In this document: in pieces, positions 16,086 to 25,154 of the stretch
Position numbering within the stretch: the first letter of the stretch is position 1
Layout of the letters: each line of letters starts with the position of its first letter
Source: Calidithermus chliarophilus DSM 9957
GTDB taxonomy: Bacteria > Deinococcota > Deinococci > Deinococcales > Thermaceae
Length of the DNA stretch: 64,000 bases
NCBI RefSeq assembly: GCF_000430045.1
Contig: NZ_KE387023.1
Span: 1,861,461-1,925,460, forward strand
Reading direction: 5' to 3'
Position numbers and translations under genes: made by a program
The notes under the pieces: model-generated
Databases searched by the model: none
What the model saw: only the letters and a program-made list of their open reading frames with translations
Told to the model about the DNA's origin: nothing

Positions 16086-17237
16086 GTGCGGGGATCGGTC
16101 TGGACACTGTTGGTTTTGTCGGCGCTGGTCGGGGCTTGGGTGCTGTGGAGCAATTCGGGGAGCAGGGCTCGGCCTGGCCTGCCGCAGGCGGCGGAGGTGC
16201 TCGAGCAGCCCCTTCCGGTCGAGAGCCCCTGCCTCGAGCTGCCCGAAGCCGAAGAGGTAGCGCCGCCAGCGGTGCCCCCGGCCATCCGCGGGCGGGTGGG
16301 GCTCTACGTGGCCCGTTTCGAGCCGGGGGAGAGCGAGTTCCGGCCCTCAAAGGTGGTGCAGATCGCCCCGGAGGACGTGTTCCCGCTGGCCTCGAACTAC
16401 AAGACGGCGGTGTGGCTCGAGGTGCTGCGCCAGGCCGACCGGGGCAGCCTCGACATGGAGGAGCGCTTCGTCGTCACGCGGGCTAACCAGTCGCTCGGCG
16501 GCTACCCCTACGACAACACGCCGGTCCTGGGCCTGGGCTATCGCATGATCGAGCACTCCGACAACACCGCCACCGACATCCTCCACCGCCGCGTGGGGCT
16601 GGGCAGCCTGCAACCCCTGGCCGACGAGCTCAAGCTCTGCAAGACGCGCCTCCTGCTGCCCACCAAGACCTGGTGGACGGCGGAGAGCGGCCTCGGCGGC
16701 CCCGACTTCCCCCGCTACAACCTGCTGAGCTCGAGCCGCCGCTTCGCCCAGGCCCCGCCGGAAGAACGCCTGCAGATCGCACAGCGCCTCGACGCCATCG
16801 CCCAGACCCTCCATCCCGACCGCCTGTACCGGGCCTTCAAGACCTTCTACGCCGGGGGCTACACCTGGGAACAGATGGCCCAGATCGACCGCAACCTCCA
16901 GAACGCCTCCACGCCCGTGGAGTGGGCCCGCTTCCTGTGGGCGGCCTTCACCCACAACGGCCTCTCGCCCGAGACCGACGCGCACTTCCGCGAGGTGATG
17001 GCCAAGGGCTACGGCTGGCGCCACCTGCGCGTGCGCTACAGCTACTACGGCGGCAAGTCGGGCAACACAGCGGGGGTACTGGGCTTCACCGGCTACCTCG
17101 AGGCCCCCGACGGCTGCCGCTACGTCTACGTCTTCCTCAGCGACACCATCCCCGAGATCTACACCTTCCACCTTCGCCGCGACGCCTTCAGCCTGATCAA
17201 CCAGGCGTTGCTGCGGCTGGGGATGGAGGGGAGGTGA
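16086..17237 (+). CDS. serine beta-lactamase / PBP-like hydrolase
   Basis: 383 aa with an N-terminal membrane anchor or signal (about 5-22). All three serine acyl-enzyme motifs are visible: S103-x-x-K106 (ASNYKTA), S158-D159-N160 (HSDNTATD), K324-S325-G326 (GGKSGNTAG). There is no obvious class A Glu166 motif (ExxLN), so it may be a D-Ala-D-Ala carboxypeptidase or inactive-tuned sensor rather than an antibiotic-degrading enzyme. Acts outside the membrane. GTG start, TAGAGT upstream. Confidence 0.82.
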   Translation: MRGSVWTLLVLSALVGAWVLWSNSGSRARPGLPQAAEVLEQPLPVESPCLELPEAEEVAPPAVPPAIRGRVGLYVARFEPGESEFRPSKVVQIAPEDVFPLASNYKTAVWLEVLRQADRGSLDMEERFVVTRANQSLGGYPYDNTPVLGLGYRMIEHSDNTATDILHRRVGLGSLQPLADELKLCKTRLLLPTKTWWTAESGLGGPDFPRYNLLSSSRRFAQAPPEERLQIAQRLDAIAQTLHPDRLYRAFKTFYAGGYTWEQMAQIDRNLQNASTPVEWARFLWAAFTHNGLSPETDAHFREVMAKGYGWRHLRVRYSYYGGKSGNTAGVLGFTGYLEAPDGCRYVYVFLSDTIPEIYTFHLRRDAFSLINQALLRLGMEGR

Positions 17238-17246
17238 GGGAAAAGC

Positions 17247-17436
17247 GCTCAGCCGTCAGCGCGTGGCCTGTGGTTTACCCCTCCCCGCCGGCGTCGAGGG
17301 TCCAGGGCCGGGGGCCAAGACGTCTGGCGTTTTGCGTCTTGCGTACTGCGTTTGGCGTACGACGCAGGACGTACGACGCAGGGCGCAGGACGTACGACCG
17401 CGCCCAGCGCCCGGCTATCGGCTATCAGCTATCAAC
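17247..17436. repeat. heptad array F
   Basis: Reverse block order relative to array E: GTGGCCTG-type, CGAGGGT-type, GCGTCTT/GCGTTTT, GTACGAC/GCAGGAC, then GGCTATC, GGCTATC, AGCTATC. The last units encode the C-terminus (VRLIADSR) and stop of the minus-strand gene that follows. Confidence 0.9.
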
Positions 17437-18167
17437 CGCACCGGGCACAGCTCAGGCCGGAAGGTCATCTGCACGAGCTGTTGGGCGAAGAGGGGAACCC
17501 GGCTGGTGCGGAGCCTTAACTCGACGGCGTAGCGCCGGTCAGGGCTGAGCTCGAGCAGGCAGCGGGTGAGGCTGTAGCCCTCGGCGGCGAACTCGAGCAC
17601 GTATCGGCCGGGGTCGTGGTAAAAGGTGAAGCTCCGCGGCAGGATCACCGAGCGGTGCAGGGGCTGGCCCTGGGGGGTCTCGAGCGTGACCGTGAGGCTC
17701 TGGGGCGGGGCGGCCTCGAAGCTGAGCCGGACGCGCACCTCGGCGGTGCCTCTCAGGGCCTGAGCCTGGGTGCCGGGGGCCAGGCTCGAGCGCTGCCCCG
17801 GCACGGGCAGGGTGGCCTGCAGGCCGCCCAAGCCCACGTTGCTGGGGTCCGTCGGCAGGGGCGGGGGGGCCTGCCGGGGCACCAGGTTCATGATGGTGGC
17901 GAGGATGGCGGTGCCGATGTAGAAGGCGGTCTTGGTGGAGTTGGCCTCGAGGATCAGCGCCAGCAGCGCCCCCAGCACGACGAAAAGCCCGGCCGCCAGC
18001 AGCGGGCTCACGAAGGCCAGCCCCAAGCTCCCCAGCACCTGCGCGGCCTGGAACACCGTGGAGTTGGTGCGCTGCCCGATCAGGTCGGAGAGCACCGCCA
18101 CGAAGGCCCCTACCGCCCCCGCCCCGGCCAGGCTCCAGGCCGGTGTGACTGCCGCCGTTCGCGCCAT
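17415..18167 (-). CDS. membrane protein of unknown function
   Basis: 250 aa. Three hydrophobic helices in the first 105 residues (about 13-35, 45-72, 78-98), then an extracytoplasmic-looking beta-rich domain of about 130 residues (VRVRLSFEA, LTVTLETPQGQPL, YVLEFAAEGYSLTRCLLEL), resembling PEGA-like domains. Start placed at 18167 because AGGAGG lies 5 nt before it. The final residues come from heptad array F. Function not recognised. Confidence 0.7.
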   Translation of the reverse strand: MARTAAVTPAWSLAGAGAVGAFVAVLSDLIGQRTNSTVFQAAQVLGSLGLAFVSPLLAAGLFVVLGALLALILEANSTKTAFYIGTAILATIMNLVPRQAPPPLPTDPSNVGLGGLQATLPVPGQRSSLAPGTQAQALRGTAEVRVRLSFEAAPPQSLTVTLETPQGQPLHRSVILPRSFTFYHDPGRYVLEFAAEGYSLTRCLLELSPDRRYAVELRLRTSRVPLFAQQLVQMTFRPELCPVRLIADSR

Positions 18168-18229
18168 ACTTCCTCCTGGTTCCATGGTAGCGCGCCTCCA
18201 TGAGCCCAGCCGGAGCCTAAAATCGGGGC

Positions 18230-19153
18230 ATGCGCCACCTCGAGCTCGCCTTCACCGGCCCCGCCACCTTCCTCAAAGCCCCCCACCGCCCCCTGAGCGA
18301 GCCCTGGACCGCCGACGTGGGCTTTTTGGGCCTGCCCTACGACTTCGCCGTGGGCTACCGCCCCGGCGCCCGCTTCGCGCCGAACGCCCTGCGCGAGGCC
18401 AGCGGCCGCTACGCCCCCGGACCCGAGGGCTACTTCGACCTCGAGACCGAGACCTACCGCCTGCAGGACGTGAGCCTGGTGGACGCGGGCGACGTGGACC
18501 CGGCCCAGCTCGAGTACGCCGAGTCCTTCCGCCGCATCACCGAGACCGCCCGCGAACTCAGGAAGCGCGTCCGGCTGCCCGTGTTCGTAGGCGGCGACCA
18601 CTCGGTCACCTACCCCGTGCTGCGAGCCTACGACGACCTCGAGGAGCTCTACGTCGTCCAGCTCGACGCCCACCTCGACTTTTCCGACCTCCGCAACGCC
18701 ACGCGCTACGCCAACTCTTCTCCCTTCCGCCGCGCCGTCGAGGACGTACCCGGCCTGAGGCACATCACCGTGATCGGCCTGCGGGGCCTGCGCACCAACC
18801 CCGAGGCCTACCGGGCCGCCAAAGAGCGCGGCCATACGCTCATCCCGGCAACCAAGGTGCGGCAGAACCTCAGCGAGGTCCTGGCCCAGCTTCCCCAGGG
18901 CAAAAAGATCTACCTCAGCTTCGACGCCGACGTGCTCGACCCTTCCATCCTGCCCGGCACCAGCAGCCCCGAGGTCGAGGGCCTGACCTACGGTGAGGCC
19001 ATGCAGGTGGTGCGGCAGACCATCGCGCAAAACGAACTCGTGGGCTTCGACTTCGTGGAGCTTACGCCGGGGTTGGACTCGAGCGGGCTGAGTTCTCTGG
19101 TAGGGGCACGGCTTCTGGCTGAGGTGCTGGCGGTGTGGGGGCACTTGCCGTGA
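18230..19153 (+). CDS. agmatinase/arginase-family ureohydrolase
   Basis: 307 aa. All binuclear manganese ligands present: GGDHS, DAHLD, and SFDADVLDPSILPGTSSPE. The segment RYANSSPFRRAVE matches the agmatinase-type pattern, so agmatine to putrescine plus urea is the best guess. Because the hut genes lie nearby, formimidoylglutamase (HutG) is an alternative. TAAAAT ends 6 nt before the ATG (leaderless). A diverged copy of its last 30 codons recurs at 20331-20423. Confidence 0.85.
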   Translation: MRHLELAFTGPATFLKAPHRPLSEPWTADVGFLGLPYDFAVGYRPGARFAPNALREASGRYAPGPEGYFDLETETYRLQDVSLVDAGDVDPAQLEYAESFRRITETARELRKRVRLPVFVGGDHSVTYPVLRAYDDLEELYVVQLDAHLDFSDLRNATRYANSSPFRRAVEDVPGLRHITVIGLRGLRTNPEAYRAAKERGHTLIPATKVRQNLSEVLAQLPQGKKIYLSFDADVLDPSILPGTSSPEVEGLTYGEAMQVVRQTIAQNELVGFDFVELTPGLDSSGLSSLVGARLLAEVLAVWGHLP

Positions 19154-19216
19154 AAGCGATCTAATGTGTAGTACGCACGTGTGAGTTGAGAAGCATACTA
19201 TCTAAGGGGTTTGGAT

Positions 19217-19978
19217 ATGCGTGTCGCTCTTGCTATTCCCGGTGTTACGCCGCATGTCGATAAGAACATCCAGAAGATTTACGACTTTTCAGTACAAGCC
19301 GCTCAGAGTGGCGCGACAGCTATTTTCTTTTCCGAAGCCGCAATTACAGGCTTCATCAATACCGGTGATCCGCTCTACGATAGAACACTCGGATACACGG
19401 TGCCAGGTCAAATCACTGCCCAGATCGGCCAAGTCGCCCGGTCGTTCTCTCTCTGGGTCGGCATTGGTGTATTTGAGCAAGACTCTGGGAAGTTGTACGA
19501 CACTTATGTTGTTCTGTCGCCACAGGGGACGATCGAAACGAAATATCGTCGTATAGACAACCACTGGCACCATTGGCACAGTAGACCATGCAACGACATG
19601 ATCTATGCAGAGGGAGAGCAGATCTCCGCAAGTCGTCTGCCTATCGGCACGACTACCTATCTGCTCTGTGGCGACCTCTTCAACGATGCCGCACTCGAGC
19701 AGGTCAAACAACTCCACCCCGACTGGTTAGTCGTGCCAATGGCACGAGGGTACGACTCAGAAGTCTCCACAGCGGAGCAATGGTATGCCCAGGAACGTTA
19801 TTACTATGTCGAACGATCGCGAGCAGCGGGGGTGAATCTCCTCCTCGTTAACCAGTTGGCAAATTGGGACACGAACTTCACATACTTCGGCGGCGCGATG
19901 GCAGTTACGAAAGAGGGCATCATCCTGAATGAATACCCTCTCGAACAAGAAGGAATCCTGTATATCGACATCAATTGA
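19217..19978 (+). CDS. nitrilase-superfamily amidohydrolase, low-GC, probably acquired
   Basis: 253 aa carbon-nitrogen hydrolase. Catalytic triad E40 (FFSEAAITGF), K109 (TKYRRIDNH), C151 (YLLCGDLFND). Substrate unknown; family members hydrolyse amides, nitriles or carbamoyl compounds. Codon use is strikingly unlike the neighbours: many A/T-ending codons and roughly 50% GC. It also has a conventional AAGGGG ribosome site instead of a leaderless start. ATG 19217 is preferred to the TTG two codons earlier. Flanked by the agmatinase gene and a duplicated agmatinase 3' fragment, indicating lateral insertion. Confidence 0.85.
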   Translation: MRVALAIPGVTPHVDKNIQKIYDFSVQAAQSGATAIFFSEAAITGFINTGDPLYDRTLGYTVPGQITAQIGQVARSFSLWVGIGVFEQDSGKLYDTYVVLSPQGTIETKYRRIDNHWHHWHSRPCNDMIYAEGEQISASRLPIGTTTYLLCGDLFNDAALEQVKQLHPDWLVVPMARGYDSEVSTAEQWYAQERYYYVERSRAAGVNLLLVNQLANWDTNFTYFGGAMAVTKEGIILNEYPLEQEGILYIDIN

Positions 19979-20116
19979 GTGCAACTCCGGGCGGGCCAAC
20001 AAGCCCATGCCGTTGACGCCGCTGCGTGTTCCCAACATTCTGGCTTTTTTGAAGGTCAGAAGCAACCCAAATGTCGTCCCGATCTATCAGTAGCGGCGCA
20101 ACTGATGGGCAATCCG

Positions 20117-20290
20117 TTAGGCCCCGATCGGCTCGAGGCGCAGCTTAAGCCCCAGCGCCCTAATAACCTTCATCACGGTGGCGAATTCGGGGTTGCCCTC
20201 CCTGGAAAGTGCTTTGTACAGGCTCTCGCGCGAAAGCCCGGCATCCCCTGCCGCCTGCGACATCCCCTGAGCCCGGGCTACACTCCTGTA
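20117..20290 (-). pseudogene. truncated addiction-module antidote (HTH) gene
   Basis: The minus strand encodes SVARAQGMSQAAGDAGLSRE then SLYKALSREGNPEFATVMKV and IRALGLKLRLEPIGA before TAA. This matches the C-terminal half of the putative addiction-module antidote (HigA-like) family, which normally has about 35-40 more N-terminal residues. Upstream the homology stops and no start or toxin gene is found. Part of the foreign segment behind the agmatinase. Confidence 0.7.
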
Positions 20291-20330
20291 AGGACAGAAG
20301 TCTGCCCCTCCTCGAGCCGTTCGGCGTTAC

Positions 20331-20423
20331 CTGGACTCGAGCGGCCTGAGTGGCCTGAGTGCTCTGGCACGGGCGCGGCTGCTGGCTGAGGCGATATCCA
20401 GGTGGCACCCGCACTCTCGCTGA
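20331..20423 (+). pseudogene. second, diverged copy of the agmatinase 3' end
   Basis: Thirty codons plus TGA encode LDSSGLSGLSALARARLLAE and then AISRWHPHSR. The agmatinase ends LDSSGLSSLVGARLLAEVLA plus VWGHLP. The nucleotide match is about 80%, with GGACTCGAGCGG shared exactly. No upstream remainder of the gene is present. It marks the far border of the segment carrying the nitrilase and the antidote remnant. Confidence 0.75.
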
Positions 20424-20450
20424 CCCACCTTCACGGTAGGTCGATCGTGG

Positions 20451-21386
20451 CTAGGCCGTTCCAGGCCTCGAGGGCGATAAGACGCCATCGGCAGAGGTAG
20501 CGGTCGAAGGAGATTTCCGGGGGCGCAGCCGGTAGTGCAGCCGTAGGAAGACCTGGCCCCATATCCGGAACTCGTGGTCGGCCCGTACGTCGGCGCCGGA
20601 GGGGTAGACCCGGATGGTCTCGCGCATCGTGGGCACGTAGCGCACCCAGAAACGGCTCCCACGGTCGCGTACGGTGAAGTAGAACCCGGCGTCCCCGAAG
20701 CCCTTCCCGCTCGAGGTGATCGAGAACGAGCCGTCGTCATGGGCTTTAGGCTTCATCACAACGACGGCGTTCCCGTTGGGCAGGGGGAAGACCACCTTGA
20801 CGCAGGCCCCCTCCTGCCCGGGAATTTTGCACACGGAGTAGGTGCCGGCGTAGAGCACGTGGTTGTTCGAGCGCAGTTGCCGGACCCAGGCCGTGTAGCG
20901 CACCCTCCCGGTGTAGGGCTCCACCAGCCGCACCACCTCGCTCGTGACGCCCAGGCTCGTGTCCAGACCCGTCAGCGGCACGTTGAGCTGCTGGAGCCTC
21001 CGGCTGAAAAGCCCTGCCAGCGCGCGCCCGAGGGGACGGAACAGGCCGTTCCACTCGGCCCAGGCGTCGAGCTCGTAGTTCGAGGTGTGCTCGTAGAAGT
21101 CGATGATTTGGGGGCTGACCTTTTCGGGCGAGAACTCCGCCGAGGCCAGCCGGCCGAAGTCCTCGATGAGGCCGCTGTTCGGCGGCTGCCGTTGCACGAG
21201 AAGGCCGGATTCGGCGGCGAGCTCCTCGAAGAACTGCGGCCCGATGCCGGTGGTTTTCCCGACGGGCCCCTCGAGCCAGGGTTCACGCTCGAGATCGACC
21301 CGTTTTCCCGTGAGCTGCACCCAGCGTTGAGTAACCCAGTCAGAGAGGTAGCCCTGCCGAGGGCCTAGCCATAGCATGGTTCCCAT
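20451..21386 (-). CDS. hypothetical protein
   Basis: About 311 aa, unrecognised. N-terminal hydrophobic stretch is short; a WLEGPVGKTTGIGPQFFEELA-like segment lies near 38-58, and the C-terminal half is beta-rich (RYTAWVRQLRSNNHVLYAGTY, FYFTVRDRGSRFWVRYVP), suggesting a secreted or surface protein. The start overlaps the 3' end of hutI by about 47 bp in another frame, so it may be co-transcribed with the hut genes. Start could be 21386 or 21377. Confidence 0.55.
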   Translation of the reverse strand: MGTMLWLGPRQGYLSDWVTQRWVQLTGKRVDLEREPWLEGPVGKTTGIGPQFFEELAAESGLLVQRQPPNSGLIEDFGRLASAEFSPEKVSPQIIDFYEHTSNYELDAWAEWNGLFRPLGRALAGLFSRRLQQLNVPLTGLDTSLGVTSEVVRLVEPYTGRVRYTAWVRQLRSNNHVLYAGTYSVCKIPGQEGACVKVVFPLPNGNAVVVMKPKAHDDGSFSITSSGKGFGDAGFYFTVRDRGSRFWVRYVPTMRETIRVYPSGADVRADHEFRIWGQVFLRLHYRLRPRKSPSTATSADGVLSPSRPGTA

Positions 21387-22587
21387 CAATATAAACGGAA
21401 TGGATCGGAGTATGGCCCCAGCGGTAGAGGGCCTCGAGCGCATTCCCTGAATCCACTACCACGAAATCGGCCCGCGCCCCCACCTCAATCCTTCCCAAAT
21501 CCTTCCTTCCTAAGGCCAGCGCCGCGTTCTCGGTGTGGGCGATCAGGGCTTCCTCGGCGCTGAGGCGGCCCAGGCTCATGGTGAGCTGCATCCCCAGCCA
21601 GGGGCTGTAGAGGGGGCTGGAGCCGGGGTTGTGGTCGGTGGCGATGGCGACCCTCACGCCCGCGTCCCACATGGCCCGCGCGTCGGGGAAGGGCTTGCGC
21701 AGGATGACCGCCGCGCCGGGCAGGACGGTGCCCACCGTGCCGCTCTTGGCCAGGGCCTGCCAGTCGCCCGGGGTGGACTGCTCGAGGTGGTCCGCCGACA
21801 GTGCCCCGAGCTCCGCCGCGAGCTTGGTGGCCCCGGTGTGGGCGATCTGCTCGGCGTGGACCTTGACCTTGAGGCCCTGGGACAGGGCGGCCTCGAGGAT
21901 TCGCCGGGTTTCCTCGAGGGTGAACGCCCCCTGGTCGCAGAACACGTCCACGGCCTCGGCCAGCCCGCTACGGGCCACCTCGGGGATGAGCTCGGCGGTG
22001 AACATCGCCACGTACTTTTCCCGCTCCCAGCCCTTAGGCACCACGTGGGCGAGCAGGGTGGGGAAGACGCGCTGGGGCAGGGTTTCCCCGAGCCGCCGGA
22101 TCACCCGCAACATCTTGAGCTCGGCCTCGGGCTCGAGGCCGTAGCCGCTCTTGACCTCGAGGCTGGTCACGCCCTGGGCCAGGAAGAGGGCGGCGCGGGC
22201 GGCGGCCAGCTCGTAAAGCTCCTCCTCGGAGGCCGCAGCCGTGGCCCGCACCGTCGAGTAGATCCCGCCCCCGGCGGCCAGGATGGCCTCGTAGCTCTCG
22301 CCCCTCGCCCGCTGGAGGTACTCGCCCAGCCGGTTCCCGCCGTAGACCAGGTGGGTGTGCGCGTCCACGATGCCCGGCACCACGCCTAAGTACCGGCGTC
22401 CGCCGGGGGCCGATGGCCCTTCACTGCGCCCGCCCAGGGCGGTCTGGGGCCAGCCGCGGTACTTCTCCGGCAGGTCGGCCTCGGCCCCGACCCAGACAAA
22501 GCGCCCGTCCTGCACCGCGAGGGCGGCGCGCTCGAGCCTTTCCCTCGGCGTGTAAAGCTCAGCGATGCCCGTAAATACCTGTTTCAT
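21340..22587 (-). CDS. hutI: imidazolonepropionase
   Basis: 415 aa amidohydrolase; third step of histidine degradation (4-imidazolone-5-propionate to N-formimino-glutamate). Metal site residues visible: HTH in DAHTHLVYGGNR, H in KVHAEQIAHTG, D in ATDHNPGSSP. Conserved GGIYSTVRATAA. Start at 22587 (MKQVFTGIAEL) follows GAGGGG. Separated from hutU by 103 bp containing a short heptad array. Its 3' end overlaps the next hypothetical gene. Confidence 0.93.
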   Translation of the reverse strand: MKQVFTGIAELYTPRERLERAALAVQDGRFVWVGAEADLPEKYRGWPQTALGGRSEGPSAPGGRRYLGVVPGIVDAHTHLVYGGNRLGEYLQRARGESYEAILAAGGGIYSTVRATAAASEEELYELAAARAALFLAQGVTSLEVKSGYGLEPEAELKMLRVIRRLGETLPQRVFPTLLAHVVPKGWEREKYVAMFTAELIPEVARSGLAEAVDVFCDQGAFTLEETRRILEAALSQGLKVKVHAEQIAHTGATKLAAELGALSADHLEQSTPGDWQALAKSGTVGTVLPGAAVILRKPFPDARAMWDAGVRVAIATDHNPGSSPLYSPWLGMQLTMSLGRLSAEEALIAHTENAALALGRKDLGRIEVGARADFVVVDSGNALEALYRWGHTPIHSVYIDGNHAMARPSAGLPL

Positions 22588-22643
22588 TCGACCCCTCGCG
22601 AGAGTGCCCGCGAGTCTCCTCGGACTATCGGGCCCGTTGTCGT

Positions 22644-22674
22644 GGCTATCGACCATCGACTATCGACTATCGAC
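22644..22674. repeat. heptad array G inside the hut operon
   Basis: Four units GGCTATC, GACCATC, GACTATC, GACTATC plus GAC. It lies just behind the hutU stop codon (minus strand), where it reads GATAGTC repeats. Shows that arrays also occupy gaps within operons. Confidence 0.85.
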
Positions 22675-22690
22675 GGCTTCTGAAGGAAGC

Positions 22691-24337
22691 CTACTTCTCC
22701 CACCCCGCCAGGTCGAGGCCGCGTTCCCTCGCTACTTCCTTCGCCGAGTCGTAGCCCGCGTGGGCGTGGCGCATCACGCCGGTGCCGGGGTCGTTGGTGA
22801 GGACGCGCTCGAGGCGGTAGGCAGCTTCCTCCGAGCCATCCGCCACCGTGACCTGCCCGGCGTGGAGGCTGTAGCCCATGCCCACCCCGCCGCCGTGGTG
22901 GAAGCTGACCCAGGCCGCGCCCGAGACCGCGTTGAGCGCGAAGTTGAGCAGGGGCCAGTCGGCCACGGCGTCGGAGCTGTCGAGCATGGCCTCGGTCTCG
23001 CGGTAGGGGGAGGCCACCGAGCCCGCGTCGAGGTGGTCGCGCCCGATGACGACGGGGGCCCCCACCTCGCCCTTGCGCACCATCTCGTTGAACAAGAGCC
23101 CGGCCTTGTCGCGCTCCTTGTAGCCCAGCCAGCAGATGCGGGCGGGGAGGCCCTGGAACTTGAACTTCTTCACGCCCTCGGTGAGCCAGCGGGAGAGGCC
23201 CTCGTCCTCGGGGAAGAGCTCGAGCACGGCCTTATCGGTCTTGTAGATGTCCTCAGGTCTGCCGGAGAGCGCCACCCAGCGGAAGGGGCCGCGCCCCTCG
23301 CAGAACTGGTCGCGGATGAAGGCGGGCACGAAGCCGGGGTAGCTGAAGGCCTCGCTGAAGCCGCCGAGCTGGGCGAAGGCCCGCAGGTTGTTGCCGTAGT
23401 CGAAGGCCACCGCGCCCTGCTTCTGCATCTCCACGATGGCGGCGCAGTGCCGGACCATCGACTCGAGCACCCGGCCCCGGTAGCCCTCGGGGTCGGCCTT
23501 GCGCAGGGTTTCGGGGTCCTCGTCGGCGTGCAGGACGGGGATGTAGCCGTAGAGGGGGTCGTGGGCGCTGGTCTGGTCGGTGACGAGCTCGGGGGTGAAG
23601 CCCCGGCGCACCATCTCGGGCAGGACCTCGGCGGTGTTGCCCAACAGCCCGATGGAGAGGGGCTCGCCCCCCTGCTTGGCCTCCTCCGCGAGCCGGAGGG
23701 CTTCGTCGAGGGAGTCGGCCCGCACGTCGAGGTAGGCGGTGTCCAGGCGGCGCTGGATGCGCTCGGGGTCGATCTCGACGCAGATCGCCACCCCGCCGTT
23801 GAGGGTCACGGCCAGGGGCTGCGCCCCGCCCATGCCGCCCAGCCCGCCGGTGACGGTGACGGTGCCCTTCAGCGAGCCGCCGAAGTGCTTGCGGGCCGCG
23901 GCGGCGAAGGTCTCGTAGGTGCCCTGGAGGATGCCCTGGGTGCCGATGTAGATCCAGCTTCCCGCCGTCATCTGGCCGTACATCATCAGGCCCAGACGGT
24001 CCAGGCGGTCGAACTCCTCCCAGGTGGCCCACCTGGGGACCAGGTTGGAGTTGGCGAGGATGACCCGGGGGGCCAGGGGCTGGGTCTTGAACACCCCCAC
24101 CGCCCGGCCCGACTGCACCAGCAAGGTCTCGTCGTTCTCGAGGCGCTCCAGCACCTCCAAGATGCGCTGCAAGTCCTGGGGCGAGCGGGCCGCCTTGCCG
24201 CGCCCGCCGTAGACGATGAGCTCTTCGGGCTTCTCGGCTACCTCGGCGTCGAGGTTATTCAAGAGCATGCGCTTGGCGGCTTCCTGGATCCAGCCTTTGG
24301 CGGTTTTGGCGGGGCCTCGAGGGGCTTTGTAGGTCAT
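22691..24337 (-). CDS. hutU: urocanate hydratase
   Basis: 548 aa, typical for HutU. Converts urocanate to imidazolonepropionate using NAD+ as electrophile. Conserved blocks: [41 protein letters not shown]-binding [14 protein letters not shown], and C-terminal [28 protein letters not shown], then [17 protein letters not shown]. Overlaps hutC by 4 nt, so hutC-hutU(-hutI) is one operon. Confidence 0.96.
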   Translation of the reverse strand: MTYKAPRGPAKTAKGWIQEAAKRMLLNNLDAEVAEKPEELIVYGGRGKAARSPQDLQRILEVLERLENDETLLVQSGRAVGVFKTQPLAPRVILANSNLVPRWATWEEFDRLDRLGLMMYGQMTAGSWIYIGTQGILQGTYETFAAAARKHFGGSLKGTVTVTGGLGGMGGAQPLAVTLNGGVAICVEIDPERIQRRLDTAYLDVRADSLDEALRLAEEAKQGGEPLSIGLLGNTAEVLPEMVRRGFTPELVTDQTSAHDPLYGYIPVLHADEDPETLRKADPEGYRGRVLESMVRHCAAIVEMQKQGAVAFDYGNNLRAFAQLGGFSEAFSYPGFVPAFIRDQFCEGRGPFRWVALSGRPEDIYKTDKAVLELFPEDEGLSRWLTEGVKKFKFQGLPARICWLGYKERDKAGLLFNEMVRKGEVGAPVVIGRDHLDAGSVASPYRETEAMLDSSDAVADWPLLNFALNAVSGAAWVSFHHGGGVGMGYSLHAGQVTVADGSEEAAYRLERVLTNDPGTGVMRHAHAGYDSAKEVARERGLDLAGWEK

Positions 24338-25029
24338 GGGCGTTCTCCTTGGGGCGTGAAGGTGTCTTCAAAAAAGTAGCGGTCCCCGCGCATCAGGTAC
24401 TCGACCCAGGTCACGGGGGTCTGTAGGGTGTAGGTCACGCGCTCCAGCCGCAGCCCCGGCGCCCCGGCGGGCTGGGCGAGCAGGGCGGCGACCTCGGGAT
24501 CGAGCGCCACGGCCCCTAGGCGCTGCCAGACCCTGGTGAGGGGCAGGCCCAGCGCGTGCACCAGGATGTCGTGGAGCGACTCGGCGGTGAGGTCGTGCTC
24601 CAGCACCGCGCCGCAGCGCGCGGCGTCGAGGTAGCGGGTCTCGAGGATCACCGGCTCCTCGTCCAAAAAGCGCAGACGCCGCACGCAGAGGGTGTCGGCG
24701 GTGCCCAGCTTCTCGGCCACCTCGGCGGGGGCGGGTCGGGGCTCGGCCACGAGCACCTGGGTCCGGGGCACGGCCCCCTGCGCGGCGGCGAACTCGTAGA
24801 AGGGCCGCACCCGCAGGGAACCCTGGCTGAAGCGGCGCTCGGCGGGGAAGCTGCCCTTGCCCTGCTGCCTCGAGAGGTAGCCCTCGCGCTCGAGCTCCTG
24901 CAAGGCCCGCCGCGCGGTCATGCGGCTGACGCCGAAGCGCTGGGAGAGCTGGTTCTCCGAGAGGGGAAAACCGGGCTGGGGCTTGGCGAGTTCGCGCAAC
25001 ACCGCTTCCTTGACCTGGAGGTACTTCAC
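24334..25029 (-). CDS. hutC: GntR-family histidine utilisation repressor
   Basis: 231 aa. GntR winged helix at 5-70 ([30 protein letters not shown]), UTRA effector domain at about 85-225. In known HutC proteins urocanate releases the repressor from DNA. Divergent from hutH with the palindrome GTTGTATATACAAC between them, its probable operator. GTG start. Encoded in front of hutU with ATGA overlap. Confidence 0.92.
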   Translation of the reverse strand: MKYLQVKEAVLRELAKPQPGFPLSENQLSQRFGVSRMTARRALQELEREGYLSRQQGKGSFPAERRFSQGSLRVRPFYEFAAAQGAVPRTQVLVAEPRPAPAEVAEKLGTADTLCVRRLRFLDEEPVILETRYLDAARCGAVLEHDLTAESLHDILVHALGLPLTRVWQRLGAVALDPEVAALLAQPAGAPGLRLERVTYTLQTPVTWVEYLMRGDRYFFEDTFTPQGERP

Positions 25030-25047
25030 AAGGGAACCTCTTTCGAC

Positions 25048-25106
25048 CCCGTAAACGGGTTTTCAGGGCATGAGGGTTACGGTTTAGCGCACCGGGGGTT
25101 TACGGG
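25048..25106. promoter_or_regulatory. long-spaced inverted repeat upstream of hutC
   Basis: CCCGTAAAC (25048-25056) and GTTTACGGG (25098-25106) are perfect 9-bp inverted arms 41 bp apart in the hutC-hutH gap. They could form a second regulatory site or a hairpin; no known factor is recognised. Confidence 0.3.
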
Positions 25107-25118
25107 GACCCCTCACAA

Positions 25119-25132
25119 GTTGTATATACAAC
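25119..25132. promoter_or_regulatory. HutC operator
   Basis: Perfect 14-bp palindrome GTTGTATATACAAC in the divergent hutC-hutH region, 22 bp before hutH. HutC operators in proteobacteria have a TTGTATNNACAA core, which this fits. It also overlaps a plausible -10 element, suggesting direct occlusion of the hutH promoter. Confidence 0.8.
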
Positions 25133-25154
25133 CTAGCGTGAAGCGAGGTCAAGC

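Noticed and set aside
18230-19153. Assigning the ureohydrolase as HutG because hut genes are near
   Set aside because: It is separated from the hut cluster by a foreign segment, and its SPFRRAVE-type segment is agmatinase-like. Left as family-level call.
19979-20389. A 136-codon plus-strand frame after the nitrilase
   Set aside because: It crosses the antidote remnant (other strand) and the agmatinase fragment (other frame). Its translation has no family resemblance.
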